A model generated the notes under the pieces. That model was given only the letters and a program-made list of their open reading frames with translations, ran no database searches and had not been told where the DNA came from. Positions 1-10,700 of a stretch of 64,000 nt of DNA are shown here, piece after piece. Each line of letters starts with the position of its first letter. Within the stretch, counting starts at the first letter, position 1. The DNA is taken from assembly GCA_041695045.1 (NCBI GenBank), contig JBGFRR010000164.1, forward strand, positions 1-64,000, in the 5' to 3' direction. The stretch comes from JBGFRR01 sp041695045 (lineage in GTDB: Bacteria; Bacteroidota; Ignavibacteria; UBA10030). The position numbers and the translations under genes are program-made.

Positions 1-170
1 CAAAACGGAGCGTACGCAGGCGTGCAGCACGGGTCCTGAGCCGAACGGTCGTACGCAGCGACTCAATCGGATTGGTGGTTTTCAGATGTATCCAGTGACG
101 TTTTGGAAATCGGAATACGTAAACAAGGCCTCACCGGCTTCCCCCGATACATTGGGGCAAACCTCTCTGG
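1..170 (-). pseudogene. IS256 (Mutator) family transposase remnant, frameshifted, cut by window edge
   Basis: Reading the minus strand, two frames together spell a C-terminal Mutator-type transposase segment: one frame gives EALFTYSDF and the next gives PKRHWIHLKTTNPIESLRTT, close to the family signature HLRTTNPIES. The join near positions 105-110 needs one extra base, so the gene is frameshifted. The 5' part is not recognisable and the rest lies outside the window. No terminal inverted repeat can be seen here. It is most simply the decayed end of an insertion sequence bordering the starch locus. The family call is firm from the NPIES block; the exact extent is uncertain. Confidence 0.75.
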
Positions 171-265
171 ATGTGCGATCGGGCTAACGCATCCACATAC
201 GAGCGGCCATCTGCCACGACCGGTCGCTCTAACTCGAAGATTCGTCTCTTCATGCAAGTTTGTAC

Positions 266-294
266 TTGACACGAAGAGATAAATTGGTTAATTT
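266..294 (+). promoter_or_regulatory. Putative promoter of the starch operon
   Basis: A TTGACA hexamer at 266-271 is followed 17 bases later by TAATTT at 289-294. The run TTAATTTTTGG is also close to the Bacteroidota -7 element TAnnTTTG. It lies directly upstream of the operator-like palindrome and the LacI-family gene. Prediction from sequence only. Confidence 0.45.
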
Positions 295-295
295 T

Positions 296-309
296 TGGAA
301 GCGCTTCCA
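296..309. promoter_or_regulatory. LacI-family operator (perfect 14-bp palindrome)
   Basis: TGGAAGCGCTTCCA is a perfect palindrome with the central CG typical of LacI/GalR-family operators. It lies just downstream of the predicted -10 element and about 27 bases before the GTG start of the LacI-family gene. A bound repressor would block transcription of its own gene and of the amylase/receptor genes behind it. The regulator-operator pairing is inferred from adjacency. Confidence 0.6.
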
Positions 310-335
310 GAAATTTTCCCTCCACAGACCCCCAC

Positions 336-1391
336 GTGTCTGTGACCATCTACGATATTGCCCGCGAAGCTGAGGTCGGAATCGGCACGGTTTCGCGAGT
401 CTTCAATAACCACCCTCATGTTTCTGAGCAAACTCGGAAGCGCGTTCTGGCAGTTTCGCGCAGACTGAAATACCGTCCTCACCCTGTCGCCCGAGCTCTA
501 GCGGGAAAGAACGCTAACTCCGTCCTCGCCTTTCTCCCGTTCTTTCCTACTCATTTTTTCTCTGAAGTCTTACAGGGCGTACAATCCAAGCTAAGTGAAT
601 TAGACTGGGAGTTGATCCTGTGTGGGGTAAATCACCCAGAACAACTAGAGTCATTAATTCAACGCCATGTTATGCGCTCCCACATTAACGGCATTCTCCT
701 CTTTTCGATAAGGATGAACGACGGCTTCTCCAAGTACCGCCGAACCCTTAAAACGCCTTTAGTTCTCGTTGATTCATTCCATGATTCTTTTGACTCCATT
801 ACGGTAGACAATGTCAGGGGGGCGTATCTTGCGACAAGGCATTTGATTCAGTTGGGACATAAGCGCATTGGTTTGTTGAATGCAAGCACTCAAAGTCCAC
901 CGGCTCGCGAACGACTTAAGGGGTATAAAGAAGCCATGCGGGATTTCAGCCTTCCCATTCAGCCGGAATGGATGAAGGAAAGTCATTCCAAAGAGCTCGA
1001 CGGATTCACAAGGGAATCCGGTCTTGGCTTGATGAGAGAATTCCTCGCGCAAGGAAGAAGGAGACCGACAGCAGTGTTTGTTGCAAGCGATATTCAACTG
1101 ATCGGTGCGTTGCAGGCTCTCGAAGAATCCGGCTTGCGGTGCCCGGATGACGTTGCGCTTGTTGGCTATGATGATATTGAACTTGCCCGCCTTCTTGGTA
1201 TCACGACTGTTCGTCAACCGATGTTTCAAATGGGGGCCCTTGCCGTTGAAATATTTCAGGCTCGACTGAAAGATCGGGAAAGTCCTCCGGTGCATCGACG
1301 GTTCCTTCCGGAGTTGGTGGTACGCAACAGCAGCTCAAATCGTCGTGATGAAACGACTCTTCTCACCGCCGCGAGCAGGATGACAGTATGA
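336..1391 (+). CDS. LacI/GalR-family transcriptional regulator
   Basis: The 351-residue product begins VTIYDIAREAEVGIGTVSRVFNN, preceded by two residues; this is the LacI helix-turn-helix plus hinge (about residues 3-60). A periplasmic-binding-protein-like effector domain follows (about 60-335) with FVASDIQLIGALQALEESG and VGYDDIELA, typical of the family. The start is GTG at 336. It sits first in the starch operon, directly behind a palindromic operator, and its stop overlaps the next start (ATGA), so it is probably co-transcribed and autoregulated. By position it likely senses a maltodextrin or a derivative, as MalR-type regulators do; the effector is not known. Confidence 0.9.
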   Translation: MSVTIYDIAREAEVGIGTVSRVFNNHPHVSEQTRKRVLAVSRRLKYRPHPVARALAGKNANSVLAFLPFFPTHFFSEVLQGVQSKLSELDWELILCGVNHPEQLESLIQRHVMRSHINGILLFSIRMNDGFSKYRRTLKTPLVLVDSFHDSFDSITVDNVRGAYLATRHLIQLGHKRIGLLNASTQSPPARERLKGYKEAMRDFSLPIQPEWMKESHSKELDGFTRESGLGLMREFLAQGRRRPTAVFVASDIQLIGALQALEESGLRCPDDVALVGYDDIELARLLGITTVRQPMFQMGALAVEIFQARLKDRESPPVHRRFLPELVVRNSSSNRRDETTLLTAASRMTV

Positions 1392-3280
1392 AACTCGTCG
1401 CTCGTCATAAACAGCAGATTCGATACCTCTGGCTTTTTGTTCTTGCAGGCACGTTGCTTTCCCTTTTTGTTGGCATGGGGATAGTCCTTCCTGAAGCCGA
1501 GGAGCAGAAAGAACGATTGACGGATGTTCCCGAGTGGGCAAAGCATGCTGTATGGTACCAGATTTTTCCGGAGCGCTTTCGCAATGGTGATCCGTCCAAC
1601 GACCCAACGGCACAAGACATCATTGGTTCTTGGCCACATTTTGTTCTCGATGGTTGGCAGCCCAGTAGATGGACAGGCGATTGGTATGCACTTCAGCCGT
1701 GGGAGTTGAAGGATGACAAAGGATTTTATGTGCACGTCCAACACCGACGGTATGGAGGCGACTTACAGGGAGTCTTGGAAAAGCTTGACTACCTTCAGGA
1801 ACTCGGTATTACAGCCATCTACTTCAATCCCCTTTTTGAATCTCCCTCCCTTCATAAGTACGATGCCACGATGTACCATCATATTGACAATAATTTCGGT
1901 CCCGATCCGGAGGGCGACAGGGCAATCTGGGCGCAAGAGAAGCCGGACGATCCGACAACCTGGCAATGGACAAGCGCCGACCGCCTCTTCCTCCATCTGA
2001 TACAAGAAGCCCACAAACGAAACATGAAAATTATCATCGATGGGGTTTTCAACCATGTGGGAATGACCTTCTGGGCATTTGAGGATGTGAAGAAAAATCA
2101 AGAACGGTCAAAGTACAAAGACTGGTTCACCATCAAGCGGTGGGATGATCCTTCAACTCCAGAGAATGAGTTTGATTACGAGGGGTGGTACGGTGTTCGG
2201 GAGTTGCCGGAACTCCGAGAGGATGGAAACGGCATTGTTCCCGGTCCGCGTGAACACATCAAGGCCATCGTACAGCGGTGGATGGACCCCAACGGCGACG
2301 GTAACCCTGAGGATGGAATCGATGGTTGGCGGCTCGATGTCGCCGAAATGGTGAACCGGAACTTCTGGAGGGAGTTTCGCCAATGGGTGAGAGCGATTAA
2401 TCCCCAAGCCTATCTCACGGGCGAGGTTTGGTGGGAAGACTGGCACAATGAAAAAATGTTTAACGCGGCAGCGTGGTTGCAGGGAGATGTCTTTGACGCC
2501 GTGATGAACTACCGATGGGCGCGGGAGGCGTTCCGGTTCTTCTCAGGGCACAGGACGAAAATCACGGCTTCGGAGTTTGTCCGCAGACTGCAAAGCCTCT
2601 TATCCGATTATCGACCCGAGGTCAACTTCGTGGTGCAGAATCTGTATGACAGCCATGACACCGACCGTATGTTGTCACACATCGTCAATGCCGATGCGCT
2701 TTATGATAAACATGTCGGCGTTAATGATAACCGGAACTACAATGTGCGCAAACCAACTGACCGTGAACGGATGACACAAAAACTCATGGCTCTCTTCCAG
2801 ATGACGTACGTCGGCGCGCCGATGATCTATTATGGAACAGAAGCCGGGATGTGGGGTGCGGATGATCCGGACTGCCGGAAGCCGATGCTCTGGCCGGAGC
2901 TCCAATTTGACGACGAGAAAAGCCACCCGTTCGGGTCGCACCGGCCTCGCGATGTCAACGCATTCGACCGGGAGCTTTTCCAATGGTACTCCAAACTCAT
3001 CCGCCTGCGAAACACTCATCCTGCGCTGCGCACGGGAAGCTTTGAACCTGTTGAGGCCTTCGACGATAAGGATGTGGTGGCATTCCGACGACGAGATGCT
3101 CGGGAAGACCTCCTCGTCGTCCTCAACAATGCGTGGCAAGCACAGACCGTGACCATTCCCTTCTCGCCCCCTCAACCCCGCAATGATGTTATCGACCTCT
3201 TGACTCAGACGAAGTATCCGATCACGAACAACTCTGTAACTCTTTCACTCGATGCTAAATCAGGAGTGGTTTTGCGATGA
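1388..3280 (+). CDS. GH13 alpha-amylase / neopullulanase-type glycosidase, membrane-anchored
   Basis: The 630-residue protein has one hydrophobic N-terminal segment (about 12-34) without a clear cleavage site, so it is likely an exported, membrane-tethered enzyme. The block WYQIFPERF followed by NGDPSNDP is typical of cyclomaltodextrinase/neopullulanase-like GH13 enzymes. Catalytic features are visible: DGVFNH (218-223), nucleophile D317 in GWRLDVA, acid/base E346 in TGEVWW, and D424 in SHDTD. A PNGDGNPEDG loop (301-310) looks like a calcium site. It should cut alpha-1,4 (perhaps 1,6) links in maltodextrins, probably in the periplasm. The ATG overlaps the regulator stop by ATGA. Exact specificity is not readable. 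Confidence 0.92.
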   Translation: MKLVARHKQQIRYLWLFVLAGTLLSLFVGMGIVLPEAEEQKERLTDVPEWAKHAVWYQIFPERFRNGDPSNDPTAQDIIGSWPHFVLDGWQPSRWTGDWYALQPWELKDDKGFYVHVQHRRYGGDLQGVLEKLDYLQELGITAIYFNPLFESPSLHKYDATMYHHIDNNFGPDPEGDRAIWAQEKPDDPTTWQWTSADRLFLHLIQEAHKRNMKIIIDGVFNHVGMTFWAFEDVKKNQERSKYKDWFTIKRWDDPSTPENEFDYEGWYGVRELPELREDGNGIVPGPREHIKAIVQRWMDPNGDGNPEDGIDGWRLDVAEMVNRNFWREFRQWVRAINPQAYLTGEVWWEDWHNEKMFNAAAWLQGDVFDAVMNYRWAREAFRFFSGHRTKITASEFVRRLQSLLSDYRPEVNFVVQNLYDSHDTDRMLSHIVNADALYDKHVGVNDNRNYNVRKPTDRERMTQKLMALFQMTYVGAPMIYYGTEAGMWGADDPDCRKPMLWPELQFDDEKSHPFGSHRPRDVNAFDRELFQWYSKLIRLRNTHPALRTGSFEPVEAFDDKDVVAFRRRDAREDLLVVLNNAWQAQTVTIPFSPPQPRNDVIDLLTQTKYPITNNSVTLSLDAKSGVVLR

Positions 3281-4986
3281 ATGTGAGCATAAAGAATCTT
3301 GGCAAACAGCCACATCGTGTTGTGGTAGCTCTTGCTCTCGTGTCGTTTCTTTTTGTTGCTAGCCGGATGCAAGAGGATACGCGGATCCTCGCGACTGTTG
3401 GAGGAGAAAACATCCTTGTCGAAGAATTCCAGTCCCGTCTCCAGCGTTTCCTCACACTCACCTCAGTGAAGGACAACCTCCAAGTCCGGGAAGCTATCCT
3501 CAACAATATGGTCCATGAACAATTGATCCTCCAAGACGCTCGTCGTCTGGGCTGGCATCATCTTGTGGATTACCAACATTCGCTTCGGATGGCCGAGCTT
3601 CATGCGCTGCTCGATGCATATAAGAAGTCAGCCGTCATTGACAAAGTTGTTGTCGAAGACCATGAGCTGATGAAAGCGTTTGCGCGCCTGAACGAATACG
3701 TGAAGGCGCGCCATCTCTATGCTCGAACTGAGCAAGAGGCCTGGGAACTCTTCTCGTTGTTGCAGCATAGGGCAACGTTTGAAGAACTCGCACAACAAGT
3801 CTTTCAGGACAGCATACTCAGAGAGAGCGGAGGGTCTCTTGGCTATTTCACCTACGGCGAAATGGACCCTGCACTGGAAGAAGTTGCGTACCGCCTGCCG
3901 ATAGGGGAGATTTCCGAGCCGATCAGGACAGAACTCGGCTACAGTGTTCTCCGGGTAGAAGAGAGGATTCGCAGACCGATTGCGACAGAATACGAATTCT
4001 TTCAGCGCAAGAAGCACTTAACGCGAGTAATTCGTGCATTTAAGATTGACGTCCAGAACAAGCAGCTTGTTCAACACATTGAACAGGAGCTTTCCCCTCA
4101 GATGGATGATGCCGTGCTTGAATCGTTGTTGCAGGGTTGGCAAGGGATCACGAAGGCCGCAGAGCTTCTCCAGCTTCTGAACCTCACTGTTTCCCCTTCC
4201 TCATCGTTCCCCTTGGAAAGCATCGTTGTCTCGTTCCGTGATGGCTCGTGGACGCTTCAGGATTTGCTCCTGCGGATGAGTTTGACAACGGCTCGCCAAC
4301 GAGAGCAGGTAACCGACCCAGATCGCCTTAAACAGTTTATTGCAGGCCTGCTCGTTCGAGAGGAACTTGTCAACCGTGCGAAGGAAGTGCGGTTGGATCA
4401 GGATGAGGAGGTGCAGCGCAGAATCAGGGAGTCAGCCGACCTGTTTCTGCTTGAAAAGTGGCGTTCGTACGCGAGTGGCGAAATTCACATCACTGTCGAT
4501 GCCATGCGCTTGTGGTATCGCCAACGTACATCACCATACGTTGATCCTGAGCGTTGGGATATCAGCGAAATCGCAGTGGCTTCGGAGCGTGAAGCGGAAA
4601 CAATTATTAAGCGAGTGAACGCAGGAGAAGATTTTGACGCTCTCGCCCGTCGATATTCGGTGCGTCCCGGAGCGGCAGAAACAGGCGGACGCTTTGGCTT
4701 TCTTCCCCGTCATGCGCTTGGGGCGATAGCGGAGCCGATTGGAAAGGCAAAGAAAGGTGAGATTCTCGGACCGTTCCCGTTCGACTCGTTTGCATCGATC
4801 ATTCGGGTGAATGATTACAGGCCGGCTCGAGAGAAGCCATTCGAAGAAGTTCAAGAGCACATTCAGCGTCAAATGGAATGGCAGTTCAGACAAAAGGCTT
4901 TTGGCGAATCGTTGGATCGCCTGAAGCTCACGGTTCCAATCAAGATCAATAAACACGTGCTTTCGTCGTTACGCTTTGGTTCGTAG
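3277..4986 (+). CDS. Periplasmic peptidyl-prolyl isomerase with two parvulin domains (SurA/PpiC-like)
   Basis: The 569-residue protein starts with a signal-like hydrophobic stretch (15-30) and a SurA-like N-terminal chaperone region (about 35-140). Two parvulin-like modules follow: about 141-230, with ARHLYARTEQEA, GGSLGYF and the GEISEPIRTELGYSVLRVEER end; and about 420-517, with GGRFGFLPR and KKGEILGPF. Such proteins chaperone outer-membrane beta-barrels in the periplasm. Its ATG overlaps the GH13 stop, and the TonB-dependent receptor follows 21 bases later, so it may be a dedicated foldase for that receptor or the PorV-like protein. That dedication is inference. Placement inside a polysaccharide-use operon is unusual. 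Confidence 0.85.
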   Translation: MNVSIKNLGKQPHRVVVALALVSFLFVASRMQEDTRILATVGGENILVEEFQSRLQRFLTLTSVKDNLQVREAILNNMVHEQLILQDARRLGWHHLVDYQHSLRMAELHALLDAYKKSAVIDKVVVEDHELMKAFARLNEYVKARHLYARTEQEAWELFSLLQHRATFEELAQQVFQDSILRESGGSLGYFTYGEMDPALEEVAYRLPIGEISEPIRTELGYSVLRVEERIRRPIATEYEFFQRKKHLTRVIRAFKIDVQNKQLVQHIEQELSPQMDDAVLESLLQGWQGITKAAELLQLLNLTVSPSSSFPLESIVVSFRDGSWTLQDLLLRMSLTTARQREQVTDPDRLKQFIAGLLVREELVNRAKEVRLDQDEEVQRRIRESADLFLLEKWRSYASGEIHITVDAMRLWYRQRTSPYVDPERWDISEIAVASEREAETIIKRVNAGEDFDALARRYSVRPGAAETGGRFGFLPRHALGAIAEPIGKAKKGEILGPFPFDSFASIIRVNDYRPAREKPFEEVQEHIQRQMEWQFRQKAFGESLDRLKLTVPIKINKHVLSSLRFGS

Positions 4987-5007
4987 CGAGTACTGAAGGG
5001 TCATCCT

Positions 5008-7701
5008 ATGAAGCGACATCTCGTTGTAGGCTTGCTCCTTGCGTGGTATGGAACGCTCCATCTCCACGCAGGTGAGACAGGGAAGATCACAGGATTTGTA
5101 ACCGATCGGCAAACCGGTGAGCCGCTTGTCGGTGTCAACGTTATGCTGGAAGGGACAACCCTTGGTGCGGCGTCCGGCATCGATGGGCGGTACACGATTC
5201 TCAATGTTCGTCCGGGTAACCATACCCTTGTAGCCTCGATGATTGGTTATGTTACGACGCGCGTGACCAACGTCCGAGTCAGTATCGGCCTTACAACGAC
5301 GATCAACATCGAGCTTTTGGAGACGGTCGTCGAACTCGGTCAGGAAATCGTCGTCGTTGCTAGACGCCCGATCATTCAAAAAGACCGCACATCCTCCGAA
5401 GCCCGAGTCAATGCGGAGCAGATTCGAACCATGCCGGTGCAAGAAGTTCATCACATTCTGTCGTTACAGGCGGGCGTGACGGTAGATCCTGGCGGCGGGC
5501 TTCATTTGCGGGGAGGACGCGCAAACGAGATTGCGTACTGGGTCGATGGCGTTTCCCTTTCCGACGTTTATGACAACAGTCTTTCTGTTGTTGTCGAGAA
5601 CAATGCCATTCAGGAGCTTCAGATTGTTAGCGGAACGTTCAACGCTGAGTATGGCCAGGCTATGTCCGGCATCGTAAACATTGTTACGAAAGATGGAGGG
5701 CAACGGTTCGAGGGAACGGTTACCACCTGGTTGGGAGATTATGTGAGCGCTGGCGACAACATCTTCCCCTATATTGATTCGATTCATCCTGCAGCTAACC
5801 GGAATTTCGAAGGATCTCTCAGTGGACCGATTCCGATGCTTGGTGAGCGGACGACGTTCTATTTCACCGGACGACGGTACTACACGGATGGATGGTTGTA
5901 CGGAACGCGGCGATTTACCACTCGAGGCGACTCCGGCGATGGCAGTGCCGTGCCCATGAACTGGCGGAACAGGTCTTCATGGCAAGCAAAATTGACGTTC
6001 TGGCCATCTTCCTCGTTACGATTCTCTCTCAGCACGCTCAACAGCCGCGAAAACTTCCGGGACTACAACCACGCCTTCCGCTTGAATCCAGACGGTGACG
6101 TGAACAAATTCGACCGCGGCGAAACTATCTCTGCCGTGCTCACCCACACACTGAGCTCGACATCATTTTACACGCTCAATCTCACCCGCTTCTTCTCGAA
6201 ATACTATGAGCATCTCTACGAAGATCCGATGGACAGCCGTTACTTGCATCCCGATTCCTTGATCGTGCCGGCATTCAGCTTCCTCGGAGGAGGGACAAAC
6301 CTTGGAAGGTTTGAACGGTCCACGACCTCACTAGTAGCCAAGTTTGATTTCACGAGTCAGCTCGACCCAGTCCATCAGCTCAAGTTCGGTATTGAGGGAC
6401 GGCGGCACAAGCTCTTTCTGGCTGGCGCGACCATAGTTCCGGCAACGGACTCACTCGGCCAGCAGATAGTGCCGTTCCAGCCGGCAATACTTGACGTCTC
6501 AACACCTGTGCATGATCAATACACGCGCGAGCCCGTTGAGTTTTCTGCATATGTGCAGGACAAGATCGAATACCAACACATCATTGTGAACGTTGGCCTC
6601 CGGTTCGATTATTTCCATTCTCGTGGAGAAGTGCTCTCCGACCCCTCCGATCCGAACATCTATATCCCGTTCAAAAGTGTGAACCAAGCGAAAAGTATCG
6701 AGGAGCGTCAGCAATACTGGTACAGGAAGGTCGGGCCGAAGTATTCCCTCAGCCCGCGCTTTGGTATCGCGTATCCCATTACCGATCGGGGGGTGCTCCA
6801 TTTTTCCTACGGCCACTTTTTCCAAATCCCTTCATTCTTGTACCTGTATAACAGGCCCGGTTTTAAGGTGACAACAGCGGGTGGTGTGCAGGGAGTGTTC
6901 GGCAACGCAGATCTGGAACCACAACGAACGGTGATGTATGAATTAGGCTTGCAACAGCAGCTGGGGGAACATCTCGGGTTCGATATTACCGGTTTCTATC
7001 GAGACGTGCGAAACTGGATTTCGACTAGTCCCCCGATTCCGACGGCTATCGCTGGTGTTTCGTACGTGCGATACATCAACAAAGATTACGCGAACGTTCG
7101 GGGACTAACATTCTCTTTAGAGCGGAGGCACGCGGATAACTTTTCATTCTCTCTCGCCTATACCTATCAGGTTGCGGAAGGGAACAACTCCAATCCGGAA
7201 GATGAGTTCTTTGCAGCGCTGGCAAACACAGAACCCACAAAGCAACTCACACCTCTGGATTGGGACCAGCGCCACACACTCAACGCGTTGGTATCGGTGG
7301 GAACAGATCGCTGGGGGGTTGGCCTCATCGGTCGATATAGCAGCGGGTTGCCGTACTCCCCGGCCATCACGGTTGCCACGCGGCAGGGACTGAATCTTTC
7401 AACGGAGCTTGTAAAAAACAGCCGACGGCGTCCGGCAACAATAACGGTTGACCTTCGCGCACACTATGTCTTAGCATTTGCCGGTGTGCAGAGTACGGTC
7501 TTCCTTCGTGTGTTCAACCTTCTCGACCGGCGGAATGAGCTGAATGTGTTCAATGACACGGGCCGGGCAACGTATACCCTCCAGACTCGCAACATTCCCG
7601 ATACGCCGGATCGCCATAACACGGTGGCGGACTTCTTCACAATGCCCTATTTCTATTCACCCCCACGCGAGGTTCAAATAGGGATGAGTGTTTCTTTTTA
7701 G
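5008..7701 (+). CDS. TonB-dependent receptor (SusC-like role), outer membrane
   Basis: The 897-residue protein has a signal peptide (1-21), a carboxypeptidase-regulatory-like Ig domain (about 25-110: GKITGFVTDRQTGEPLVGVN), a plug domain (about 125-240, with LHLRGGRANEIAYWVDGVSL and YGQAMSGIVNIVTKDGG) and a C-terminal 22-strand barrel ending in the usual aromatic residue (SVSF). It should import maltooligosaccharides across the outer membrane using TonB energy. There is no SusD-like gene next to it; instead a 1216-residue surface protein and a PorV-like protein follow. Spacing is tight on both sides, so it is part of the same operon. The starch substrate is inferred from neighbours. Confidence 0.92.
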   Translation: MKRHLVVGLLLAWYGTLHLHAGETGKITGFVTDRQTGEPLVGVNVMLEGTTLGAASGIDGRYTILNVRPGNHTLVASMIGYVTTRVTNVRVSIGLTTTINIELLETVVELGQEIVVVARRPIIQKDRTSSEARVNAEQIRTMPVQEVHHILSLQAGVTVDPGGGLHLRGGRANEIAYWVDGVSLSDVYDNSLSVVVENNAIQELQIVSGTFNAEYGQAMSGIVNIVTKDGGQRFEGTVTTWLGDYVSAGDNIFPYIDSIHPAANRNFEGSLSGPIPMLGERTTFYFTGRRYYTDGWLYGTRRFTTRGDSGDGSAVPMNWRNRSSWQAKLTFWPSSSLRFSLSTLNSRENFRDYNHAFRLNPDGDVNKFDRGETISAVLTHTLSSTSFYTLNLTRFFSKYYEHLYEDPMDSRYLHPDSLIVPAFSFLGGGTNLGRFERSTTSLVAKFDFTSQLDPVHQLKFGIEGRRHKLFLAGATIVPATDSLGQQIVPFQPAILDVSTPVHDQYTREPVEFSAYVQDKIEYQHIIVNVGLRFDYFHSRGEVLSDPSDPNIYIPFKSVNQAKSIEERQQYWYRKVGPKYSLSPRFGIAYPITDRGVLHFSYGHFFQIPSFLYLYNRPGFKVTTAGGVQGVFGNADLEPQRTVMYELGLQQQLGEHLGFDITGFYRDVRNWISTSPPIPTAIAGVSYVRYINKDYANVRGLTFSLERRHADNFSFSLAYTYQVAEGNNSNPEDEFFAALANTEPTKQLTPLDWDQRHTLNALVSVGTDRWGVGLIGRYSSGLPYSPAITVATRQGLNLSTELVKNSRRRPATITVDLRAHYVLAFAGVQSTVFLRVFNLLDRRNELNVFNDTGRATYTLQTRNIPDTPDRHNTVADFFTMPYFYSPPREVQIGMSVSF

Positions 7702-7717
7702 CCAGAGGAACGGTTCA

Positions 7718-10700
7718 ATGGTTCATTCGATCAGCACGCGCAACAGAGGCAAGTGGTTTAGCGCTTTCATGTTGATTGCTCTGCTCTCCACGTCTGGAGT
7801 TCTGGAAGCACAGCACATTCCGAGCAAAGAACGCGGCGATCCCACCAAACGCCGAAAGACCAACATTGACGGCAATCTGGTGCGGACAACGATTTTCAAT
7901 TTTGGTCTCACCGGCCGCACGGGTGTTGTGCCCGATGAAATTCCCTATGAATGGCCGAGGAACACGCGACAAATGTACATCGCCTTGACCGGTTTGTTTG
8001 TCGGTGCGGAGGTAAAGGATGAAGCAGGGAGGACCATTCACATCGTTAATGTGCCGTCCTATCGTCAAAGTCCGGCGGGAAAAACATGGAATCTTGAACC
8101 CGTGCCCGGCTACTTCCGAGAGTACGACGACCCACGGCAGGACAAAATTGCGAAGAGCAGTGAACCCAGTTCGTGGCCCGCTTTCTGGCCGGACAAACTC
8201 GGTGATCGAACCGATCCCGGATGGCGAGGGGCATGGAATGGCTTTTTTGGCAAAGATCAGTTTAACGCGGATCAGGAAATGCTCTTTCGGGCGTCTGATG
8301 ATCTCTACGACCGTTACAACTACATTCCCGATACAACAGACCGAACGCGTCGCGGCCTTGGTCTCTTAGTCGATGTGCGGGTTCTCGCATGGTCCCAGGT
8401 GCTTGTGAACGATGTTATTTTCATCTTGCACTTCATCAAGAACGACGGGACCAAGGATATCAATAAAGCTGCATTCACTCTCTGGTTAGCGGATCTCATT
8501 GGCGGGGACGGTGACTCGAGTGACGACATCTCGTTCTTTGACCTCCTTTCAAACGTTGCATGGATGACCGATCGGGACGGAAAAGGAAACAAAGACTTCG
8601 GAACCACGCCGGTTGGCGTAGCGGCTGTCGCCTATCTTGAAACGCCGGGCAACGCGAACGACCGAATCGACAACGATGGCGATGGTGAACCCGGGGGTCC
8701 GAAGGTTACAGAAAACATGCTTGTGGGTGAGGATCCCACCAATGGCATTGATGACAATGGGAACGGTCTGATCGACGAAAACATGCGGCACGTCCCGTTC
8801 GGCACTCAGAGAGGAGTAACGTTTGCCGACGGCATCGATAACAATGATAACGGCGAGTCCCAGAGTCCGGTTGTGACACAGCAAATGATTAATGAGGCTT
8901 CTGCCGACCGGTGGGGGCGATGGCCCGCGAATCCGGAGCAGGATCCAAACGAACGGTTCCGCGGGTTTATCCACCTCATCCAGGTAGGACCGGAAGATTT
9001 AGGCAAGCGATTCAAGGATAACATCGACAACAACGGGAATGCGCAAACGGACGGCCCACGGATCACACAGGCGATGATCGATGAAGCCGCGCAGGACCGT
9101 TTCCGGCGTTACCGTGTACCGGGAACCAACGTCATCCTCTATGATGTCGGACCGGAAGACCTCGGCAAGCGGTACAAACATGCCGATTGGGTCTTCGATG
9201 CCGGGATCGACGAAAACATCGATGAAATGATTGATGAGTCCCGTCAGGATGGTATTGATAACGATGGCGATTGGAACATCTTGTTTGACGATGTGGGGCT
9301 TGATGGAAAACCCGGCACGAACGATTACGGGGAAGGCGATGGCAAGCCGACCTCCGGCTATCAACCGTGGGGGCCAAACGGCGAGTTGATTGATACCGGT
9401 CTTCCCGGTGAACCCAATATCGACAAGACTGACATCGGCGAATCCGACCAAATCGGTCTAACCAACGCTCAGTACTTCCCTGCTGGTTCGATCAATTTCA
9501 GCGCGGCCCTGGATATCTCATTCTGGAATGACTGGATGATACCCGGAAAGTTCTATGACCCGGCCCGCATCACAGCAGGCGACTATGATCTGACAGTCAG
9601 TTCAGGAATCTTCCCCATCAAGGCCGGTGCGACAGAGCGGATTAGCATGGCCGTCATGCTGGGTGTCGACCAGGCGGACGCGTTGAGGAATAGGGAAGTT
9701 GCGCAGCAAGCGTACGAAACGGATTATCGATTTGCCACAGCTCCGCTTCCACCGACAGTCACCGCAGTGCCCGGGAATAAGCGCGTCACCCTCTATTGGG
9801 ATGATGTCGCAGAGAGATCGTTCGACACCTTTCTCGCTCGTTTAGGTGAGGACGGATTCGACTTTGAAGGCTACAAAATCTACCGGGCTACCGACGCGGC
9901 CTTCCTCGATACTCCACCTATTACTGATGCAGATGGCAATCCTGTGTATTACAAACCCATCGCGCAATTTGACCTTGTCAATGGGATCAAGGGACTCCAC
10001 CCCATTGACCTCAACGGGGCTCATTTCAACCTCGGCAATGACACAGGACTGCGGCATTCGTATGTCGACACAACGGTGCGGAATGGTCAAACCTACTACT
10101 ATGCTGTTGTTGCATACGACCGTGGATATACGCGCGGCAGAATCGGACCGAGCGAAAGTCCAGTTGCTATCACCGTGGATCCCTCAGGGAACGTGGTCAT
10201 GGGTAAAAACGTCGTGAGGGTAACTCCCAATCCCCCTGCTGCCGGTTATGAGCCTCCTGACCTGGGCGATATTCGATTGGTTCAAGGAAGTACCACAGGT
10301 AGAATCGGTTACACGATCATTGACCCACGGCTGATTCGTGACAACAACAGGTATCGTATTACATTCGAAGATACCCTCATCGTTGGGGGAATTGCGGGAA
10401 GCGATACCTTGAAGACAAAGAGCTTCACGCTCACGAATGTCACGAACACTGCAGCGCCAGAAACGCTGATCGCGCGCAGCAGAAAGCTTGGCGTTGGGGA
10501 TGAACAACCGTTCACACAGGGGTTCCAACTCCTCCTGTTTAACGAAAACATAGTCGCTATCGACCAGGAACGGTCGAAGTGGAATCGTTCGGGTTTACAG
10601 CGATTCCTGTTCCAGCTATTCCGGGCCGGGCTTATCACCGGCCAACAACGGCCGGCGGACTATGAAATTACCTTCGGTAATGTGGGGATTGATACTTCCA

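Noticed and set aside
8600..9300. Tandem DNA repeats in the large surface-protein gene
   Set aside because: The similarity is at the protein level (Asp/Asn loops); the nucleotide sequence is not a tandem repeat of fixed unit length.
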